A stretch of 64,000 bases of DNA from Brachynemurus nebulosus. Lineage: Eukaryota > Arthropoda > Insecta > Neuroptera > Myrmeleontidae. Of the stretch, positions 57,234-64,000 are shown one piece after another. The stretch is taken from NCBI GenBank assembly GCA_035578155.1, contig JAPWDM010000002.1:34722437-34786436 (forward strand). Direction: 5' to 3'. The position numbers and the translations under genes are program-made. The first letter of the stretch is position 1, and each line of letters starts with the position of its first letter. The notes below the pieces were generated by a model, which saw only the letters and a list, made by a program, of their open reading frames with translations, was not told the origin of the DNA and did not search any database.

Positions 57234-59182
57234 ATGGGGGTCAATCCATATCAAGTGATCCAAAGAAAATTACCTTACTATTTTATATTAACCTAAGATT
57301 TTGTCCTCCGGTTATACTAGGTGAAAGAAGAAAGAAACCAAAAGATTTTGTTTTTATCTCATGTACTTTTTTATTAAAAAATTTTTTAAATTGTGAAAAA
57401 TGTGAAATTTAGACACACATTGTTTTACGTTTCTAGCTACATCTCGGCTTAGGATAAAGATATATTTTGGAGCAAAATACCATTTTTTTCAGAAATTTAC
57501 AAGCTTTAAAATGATATGCAACAAGCTAATTTCAAAAAAATTATAACTCTTAATTTTTTAACTTAAATTTTGAAAAGGTTATTCCAGAAAAATAATATCT
57601 CAAATCGTTTTGAAAAATTTTTAGGTAATTACTTAAGTATTTGTCTACAAACAAACAAAATTTTAAGTTGGGATCTTATTGGGAACATATTTAAAAAAAA
57701 AATGTTTCTTCCAAAAACACTCCCAAAAGTTATTATAATTTCTACTATCCTTTTTCAATACATTAGATAGTAGATCTCGTGAGAGATAGCTATATTACGA
57801 GTTTGTTTAAAACATAAATTTATGTTGGATGAATCATTTCCAGTTGCCGTTCTTTTCACTATAACTATGGTTCTTTTTTTGAAGCAAGTATTTACGTTGT
57901 ATACCACTGAAAATTATGACGATCATGACAACAATCCAATATCAGCAATTTAAAAGACTAGTGTGATAACAACGCTTTAATGTAGTGGTATCTTTTTATA
58001 CCCCTGACTCAAAGTTAGTATTCCTTTAAGAAATATGTCTTGTCATTTATTAGATAAAGCAAAATATATTATAGAAATTCAAATAACTGCTGCTATTTTT
58101 TTCTGTAATGATAATTTAATTTTTTAAACGACTTTTTGAGTTGTCTTTCTATACATTTCTATGGTTGAACACCGAATTGCTGGATCAGATTGAATATAAA
58201 GACTGGAGTTACACAACCCACTTTTACAAACTAGCAACACTTTCAATAACATACTGGGGTTACACAACCCGCTTTTAGAAACACTGAAGAATTAACTGAA
58301 TTCCCTGCTTAAGGACTGGCATGAGATCGATTCATATTTAAAGTTCTGCTTGCAAGATCCTACTTGTCTGTTTCTTGCCACAGCCTGACTGTCTCAGGGC
58401 AAATAAAATAACTGGATCTTTATCAGAACTTTCGCGAGTGACTGTTTTTCTTTTTTTTCCTTTGATTGTCCTCTAATTTTTAAGACAGAAATTTTAAAAA
58501 CAAAATTAAAGGGGGCCTCGCAAAAATTATCTTGCCCACTCCCCATTTTCGTCTTGCGACGCCACTGAGTATCTCCCATTACATACATAAAATTACCATT
58601 TACACATATTAACCCTATATCTCTTAATAAACTGAGTTATAATTCATCAAAAACTAACTTCAAGATCCTTTAAATACGTTTTTTAACGTCTCTTCATAGG
58701 TATATTTAAAAATATATATGATCCCATGAAGGTCCCAACTTGATTTTTTTAAATTTTGATTATAAAAGTTAAAGGAATAACCAGGATTTTTTTCGAAACT
58801 TTTGAGAATATTATTTCTTTGGAATCTTCTTTGAAATTTTGAGTTTTTATATAAAAAAATTTAGTTGCTTTAAACGCACACTTGTAATATGTCAAATTAA
58901 AGCTTAAGCAATTCTGAAGAGAATGGTGTTATTTTTATATTTCTATCACAACCCTAAACGGAGTTACAGTATAAAACGTATTATGTTACACTGCAAAATT
59001 TGCGAATTTTCCAAATTTCAAAATTATTTAAAAAGGCAACCATAAGTGATAAAAATCTGAAATTTGAAATTTGTACTAAGTTAGAGTAGCTCTTCAAGAA
59101 AATCAAAAGAAAAAAAATATTGAGTGAGGTCAGGTAAAAAATTTATTTAAATTTGGATCACTTGATATGAATTGACTCATGG
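57234..59182. mobile_element. 1.95-kb TIR element, noncoding
   Basis: Left end 'atgggggtcaatccatatcaagtgatccaaa' (from 57,234) is mirrored by 'tttggatcacttgatatgaattgactcat' (to about 59,180). TIRs are about 27-30 bp. The interior is AT-rich with a 51-bp direct duplication (58,203-58,290, 'ctgg.gttacacaaccc.ctttta') and an inserted GC-rich scrap at about 58,500-58,567. No transposase is recognised. Confidence 0.65.
58430..58567 (-). mobile_element. hAT-like MITE fragment nested in the TIR element
   Basis: The minus strand begins CAGTGGCGTCGCAAGACG and has 'gcgaggccccctttaa', like the CAGTGGCGTAGC family of hAT nonautonomous elements. The opposite end is not clear. Confidence 0.4.
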
Positions 59183-60400
59183 TAATAAATATTCATTTAT
59201 AATTATGTAAAAATACCTATTAATATTAATAGATTTGAGCGTTACTTTATGGTATTCCATATTTGTAAATAAACAAATACTTATTAAATTTACTTACATC
59301 CCTTTTGAAATTCATAGGGTAAACCAGGTCTACTTACCTATAATGAAAAAATCTTATATGAAATTCCTTCTTATATGAAGTTCATTTGGTTTAAAAGTCA
59401 GCTTTGATTTCTCATATCTCTGGAAATATACGATACTCAAATATTTTTAACTTTTCAACCACATCTTCTAATCAGTTTTGACATAATTTTTACTTTCGCA
59501 ATTTGATTCAAAGTATTGCCTGAACATTTTAATATTATATAAATAATTCGATAAAAAATAAAAATTAAAATTAATAGCGTTAATATTTTAAAACCAAATA
59601 AACTCCGAAATTTTATGTAAGATATTTTTATCGGATATGTAAACCATCTGAGATAATCTGTACCCTAATTCAAACTTTCTATTGAACAGAATATCAAAAG
59701 CAGATAAAAAAATTTCAATATACGGTATCGAAAAACCAATTAATTTAAAAAAGTTACATTTTCTGTCAGTTTTTCTGCTATTCTGCGATCAACATGAAAA
59801 ATATTATAAATGTTTGCTTTTTCAAGTAAGTCATTCATTTAAATTGGTACTTACAAAACTTTTACATTTGTATTTATTTATGCTTTGTAAAATCTGTAAC
59901 AAAACATCAATAAATTTGTTTAAAATAAAACATTTACATTTATTTAGCTTAATAAATAGCATTTTGCTTGTTGCTGTTATTATACATGATATTTTACAAT
60001 GACAACAAAATATGACAAAGCCTTTTTAAGTACATTCTTAAAAAATATTTGTGCACTAAGATACTTACAAACATAGTTAGATGACATAATTTTTATAAAA
60101 TAAGAAATAAATTTTAAACATGATAATGACAGAAATTTAAGTAAAGACGGGACCTCCTTGAGTTTCTATGTTCCCTTACTAATAAAAAATAATATTAATT
60201 TCACAAGGAGAGGTCATACTGTGTGGGTTATCTATATGGTCGAGCCTCCGTGTATTTAAAGAGATTCACTAGTGTAGTAAATCTCCAAAACCCTAACCTC
60301 CATAAAGCTAGCCGTTCCAAAAAAAAAAAAAAAAAAAAAATTGCAAAATCCCAAAAAACTTCTAAATAAAAAATAAGTGTATTTTAAGTGTAAATAAGGT
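59183..60400. other. AT-rich DNA with an A22 tract
   Basis: A22 at 60,319-60,340 after a GC-richer stretch ('aaccctaacctccataaagctagccgttcc') may mark the 3' end of a retroposed sequence on the plus strand. No gene. Confidence 0.35.
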
Positions 60401-60408
60401 GTTCCTAC

Positions 60409-60651
60409 CGTTTTCATGAAAACGTGATAAACAAAAGGGACGGCTAGGTTTACGTAAACCTATCCGTCCCACACGTAAAAAAAAATGTTTTCGGTAATTT
60501 AAAGTCTGGCGAATTAGGTGTAAATTAAGTGTTTTTCGACCATGCTAACAAAAATTTTGTTAAATTAAAATTTTAAGAAAAATCTTAAAAAATATTTTAA
60601 ATCATGGAAGCGCTGTGCATAACGTTAACCACCCTATACACCGCGCTTCCA
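60409..60651. repeat. Three consecutive palindromes
   Basis: CGTTTTCATGAAAACG (60,409-60,424) is a perfect 16-bp palindrome. 60,437-60,470 is a 34-bp palindrome (GGGACGG.TAGGTTTAC plus inverse) with a single mismatched pair. 60,605-60,651 forms a 16-bp stem with three mismatches (TGGAAGCGCTGTGCAT / ATACACCGCGCTTCCA) around a 15-nt loop. Confidence 0.85.
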
Positions 60652-61595
60652 CTGTTTGTTAAATATTATATATTTTGATATGTAACTGAATAGAAAAATG
60701 CCAAAAGTTTTCTTAACGTGCCCAGCGCCCCCACCAGCACTAATAATAATGATGTTATGAAGGTTAAAACTTTTTATAAATTTAGATTACCATGTAAATA
60801 TAAATCGTATATATTCAACTGAAGTTTTAACTATTTTTTTAAACGAATAAGTGTAAAAAACTCGAGAAAAATAATTTGTTTTTCTTCAAGATAAAAGTTT
60901 TCTTAGCTAAATTTTCCCCAAGCATTAATTTAAATATTTGCTATTTTCTAAACAAAGCAAATTGTTGGAATATCACTTTGGCAAAAATAAAACGAATAGA
61001 ATCGGCCGAAAGTTCTATGCTTTATTCTCGCATTCTTAATTACACTAATTTTAATAATTTCCTAGTTGAAAATGTTGAAATGGTTAATGTTTATGATTAT
61101 GAATTTAATATATTTATTAATTTTATTTGCAGTTGGATGTTGGTTTAATTTTAATAACATATTAAGTTTAATTTTTTTTAATGTGTATATTTTTAATTGC
61201 ACTGCACAACAAGGCGTGTGGTGACTAACGGTGTTGATATACTTTTTAAAACTAAATCACAGAAGGGACTGCATAGCTCTAGCACGGGCTTTGGTACCCG
61301 TGGTACTGATGCCACCTCGTATGGCGCGTATATTAATTTTAAACTATTAATTCTTAGAAATGTTAGTGTACACCTTCATCATTAAATGATGAAGATGTTC
61401 AAATACGGAACACAAATTTAAAACTGAAGATATATATATATATATATTCCCAAAAATTTAACCCGCCCCGAAAGAATACTACTTTAAGTAAATGTAATGT
61501 GTTCTTTTTTTGTAATGTATATCATGAAAAAGCGACCATTCTGTTCATCACTTTTATACTTTATATTAAGTGTGTAATTTATAAAAATAAAAACG
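60652..61595. other. AT-rich DNA with short unsupported ORFs
   Basis: 60,876-61,148 and 61,197-61,385 are open on the plus strand but have no recognisable motif. The second overlaps a GC-richer patch (61,260-61,325). A 17-bp (TA)n lies at 61,431-61,447. Confidence 0.3.
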
Positions 61596-63090
61596 CCGTG
61601 AGCAGCGGGGCCCCATCACGGTAGTCGAATTTTCCCCTTCATCTTCGGTATTGAATGTCTACAAGCGAAATGTGATTGAAAGTCTACAACCGAATTGTCA
61701 TTTTGTTGGTTTCAAAACTGGTGATGAGTGTTCGGCTGATCGAGGCTTTAAAAAAAGGTTTTAAGTATTTAAGGGCTGTATCTCAGTAAATTTCAATTTT
61801 GTGCCGAAAACAGGTAGCAGAAAAAAAGCCAACACAATTCGTACGAGGACATTCCTGCCCATGTTTATCCGCTAATTGCCTTTATGTTTTAGTTTTAAAT
61901 ATTAAAAAAGGACCTTAAATAGTAAACTGGAAGGCCTTTATAAAGATATTTTTTCTTTCCAAAAAAATCCAAAATTTCTATTTTATAAATACTAAAAATT
62001 CAAAATTCCTAATTTATAAATAAACAGTGACTTTAATAACATTTTTAAATTACTTAATATGTACGTATTTCATTTGTCATAAAAGTAAGTTCACTTTTTT
62101 TTAAATTTTTTAAAATTACTATTCGCCTACTTGTATTTAGAATAAACATAATGCTTTTAAAACACATTTAACAATAGCATTCAATTCCGATGTAAAAATG
62201 GGAGAAGTGGGGGGAAAAGTGATGTGGACTCCCTACAAGGTACTAGCTGGATACTAACTGAATACACGTACAAAATTTCAGCCCTCTAGGTTTCCTTATG
62301 GAGTCTCTAGACGTGTTAGAAAACAAGCAAAAAAATTAAGGAAATATTGGCGTAAAAATCGTGGGGGTAAGGGTTAAAAGTTGAAACCTCCAAAAAACAG
62401 TGTCTGGCAATTAGCTTAACCTGTACACCAAATTTCAGCCCTCTAGGTTTATTTGGGGAGATTTTGACCCGAACGAAACTGTTAAAAAACAAGAAAAATC
62501 ATGTTCTTTTGGGTATAAAAATGGTGGGGGTAGGGGTTAAAAGTCGAGACCCCCAAAAGGCACCCCCTTGATACTAACTCAATCCGAATACAAAATTTCA
62601 GCCCTCTAGGTTTATTCGGGTGACCTGTGCGAGTGGTACAAACTTCGAAAACGTCGAAAATGCATGAAATTGTAGCTTAAAAATGAGGGGGGTGGGGGTA
62701 AAATATTAAAACCTCCAAAAAGCACAACCTAGGTACGAACTTTATCAACACACCAAATTTCAACCCTCTACGTTAATTCTGGGGGGCTGGGGCCTGTTAG
62801 ATCCAGCGAAAATCTTTTTTCCCCCCTCTACTCCCACCATATCATCCTAGGAAGCTGAATTTTGGATATGTTGTAGATAATTGACCGAAACATTATTTAA
62901 AACCGATTTGGAAAAGTTTTATTGCTTTTCCGCCCCCCACCACCCCCTTAAAGGTCGGGTCCGAAAAAAAATTTGCCCAAAATTTGACCCCACTTTGATA
63001 GTATTGTTGTGCATCGGAATAAGCCCCACTTACCAAATTTCATCTCTTAACTTCCATAGGGGGGCCCTACACATATTAAAAGGTTGCGGG

Positions 63091-63176
<86 letters not shown>

Positions 63177-63305
63177 TCAGACATCTTTTTTTTTTTTACA
63201 TAATCGTGTTCTACGGGTCCGAAAACGGATAGCGCCCCTGGTCTCGCCTCTCGCAGCTCTTATCGTATAGACTGTATAAGTCTAATTTTTCGGAGAAAAT
63301 TCGAC
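61596..63305 (-). mobile_element. Family B element, full-length, inverted copy
   Basis: On the minus strand: 5' subterminal repeat (inverse of GGAGAAAATTCGAC, 63,292-63,305), (TA)n at 63,094-63,177, G/C-rich block, about four 165-bp-type units (62,230-62,770), AT-rich 3' region, 3' subterminal repeat GTCGAATTTTCC (61,624-61,635 on the plus strand) and hairpin CCGTGA...TCACGG (61,596-61,621). It matches 33,931-35,560 over its whole length. Confidence 0.75.
63094..63177. repeat. (TA)n array, 84 bp, inside family B
   Basis: Flanked by 'aaaaggttgcgggaaa' and 'cagacatc..ttttacata', as in the other two copies; one ATGTAT interruption. Confidence 0.95.
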
Positions 63306-64000
63306 TAAAAATGGATATAATGGTTCCAATACTACGGCGAAATTTACTTTTCTACCTTCACAAAAATTGTTACCATTTATGTTTGTGTTACATGTTAAAA
63401 TTAGTTGTGATTTTTTCGTATATATTTTTCTGTTTCATTTCACAGCAAAGTCGAATTTGGTTTGTTTAAATTTTGAATGAAAACAAATTATCGTTTTCAT
63501 TATGAATTCAAATTAGCTAAATGTCTTTATTTATATAAAATAGAATAGTATAAAGAAAATTTAAATCATTAAATTTTTTCCTTTGTTTAAAAAATAACTG
63601 GAGATAAAATATTACATTTCTCAAAGTTGAATAATGTGAAGTTTAATGTAAAATTTGTACCGGGTGTATAACAACTCTGATTCTTAATATTATCTCACTT
63701 AATATAATAGCCGTATCAACATTTCGATAAGCTTGTGGTATAAAATATTTTCATCACAGTAGTAATTATCATGAATCAAAACTGGAGTATTTTACCCGCG
63801 TCTACTTGATAACTTCATTGCTGTAAATGTTGAAATTAATTAGTCATATCCATGACGATATGGCAACGTCCCTGTTCTACAAAGTGCCTTGTAAACCGTA
63901 CCTACAATTCTATTTACAAACCTACGAACATGAACGAAATGGGTGTAGGCACGATACCACTTTTTCTGTGACTAATGATTTTTTATCTACCCAAAAGCTT
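63306..64000. other. AT-rich DNA, nothing assigned
   Basis: No gene or repeat seen up to the window edge. Confidence 0.35.

Noticed and set aside
59682..60002. 106-codon plus-strand ORF
   Set aside because: Leu/Lys/Asn-rich AT-driven composition, no recognised motif, inside TE-tail-like DNA.

Overview
The window is AT-rich eukaryotic DNA, almost certainly from an insect. The evidence is spliced genes with GT-AG introns, a Snake/Easter-type trypsin-like serine protease, mariner, hAT and IS630/Tc1-like transposase remains, TTAGG-like short repeats, and many long (TA)n arrays. I cannot name the order or species from sequence alone. Most of the window is transposable-element DNA, much of it nested. 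No rRNA, CRISPR array or bacterial-type operon is visible.

Layout. 1-3,100: a repeat family ending in a CTAGT-type terminus, split by an 878-bp TA-flanked MITE. 3,248-12,244 (+): four exons of a serine protease with His, Asp and Ser in place; the exon carrying the catalytic Ser lies beyond an 8-kb intron. That intron holds a 648-bp MITE and a 2.8-kb element made of a (TA)n array, about 120-bp tandem repeats and subterminal inverted repeats. 13.7-20 kb: nested repeats, including a 1.37-kb TIR element lying inside a (TA)n array. 20.8-24.3 kb: a mariner with an internal deletion fused to another repeat, a dead DUF7869-like gene, and a 347-bp near-perfect palindrome inside (TA)n. 27-36 kb: repeats, a tRNA-like SINE, mariner and hAT tails, and a full-length second element family. 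36-44 kb: mostly unique AT-rich DNA with a miRNA-sized hairpin, a foldback made of inverted tandem repeats, a decayed C2H2-finger/acidic gene, and an intact intronless 175-codon ORF behind a TATA box. 45-47.2 kb: a five-exon fossil transposase (D-D-E with 82 residues between the second D and the E) whose intron carries a 178-bp hAT-type MITE with an 8-bp target duplication. 47-61 kb: hairpin-rich and AT-rich DNA plus two large TIR elements. 61.6-63.3 kb: an inverted copy of the element at 33.9-35.6 kb.

Main idea. Two unrelated repeat families here (A: copies near 7.7-10.5, 23.2-24.3, 27.0-27.2 and 35.7-36.1 kb; B: copies at 21.35-21.95, 33.93-35.56 and 61.60-63.31 kb) share one plan. Both have short subterminal inverted repeats, an internal (TA)n array at a fixed position, variable tandem repeats, and a small hairpin just past the 3' subterminal repeat. 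That is the plan of Helentron-derived HINE/DINE-1-type elements. It explains most of the long (TA)n arrays here as TE-borne, and TA-targeting elements have in turn inserted into two of those arrays.

The serine protease and the ORF at 43.9 kb are the only genes that look alive. All other coding matter is broken transposon or pseudogene sequence.
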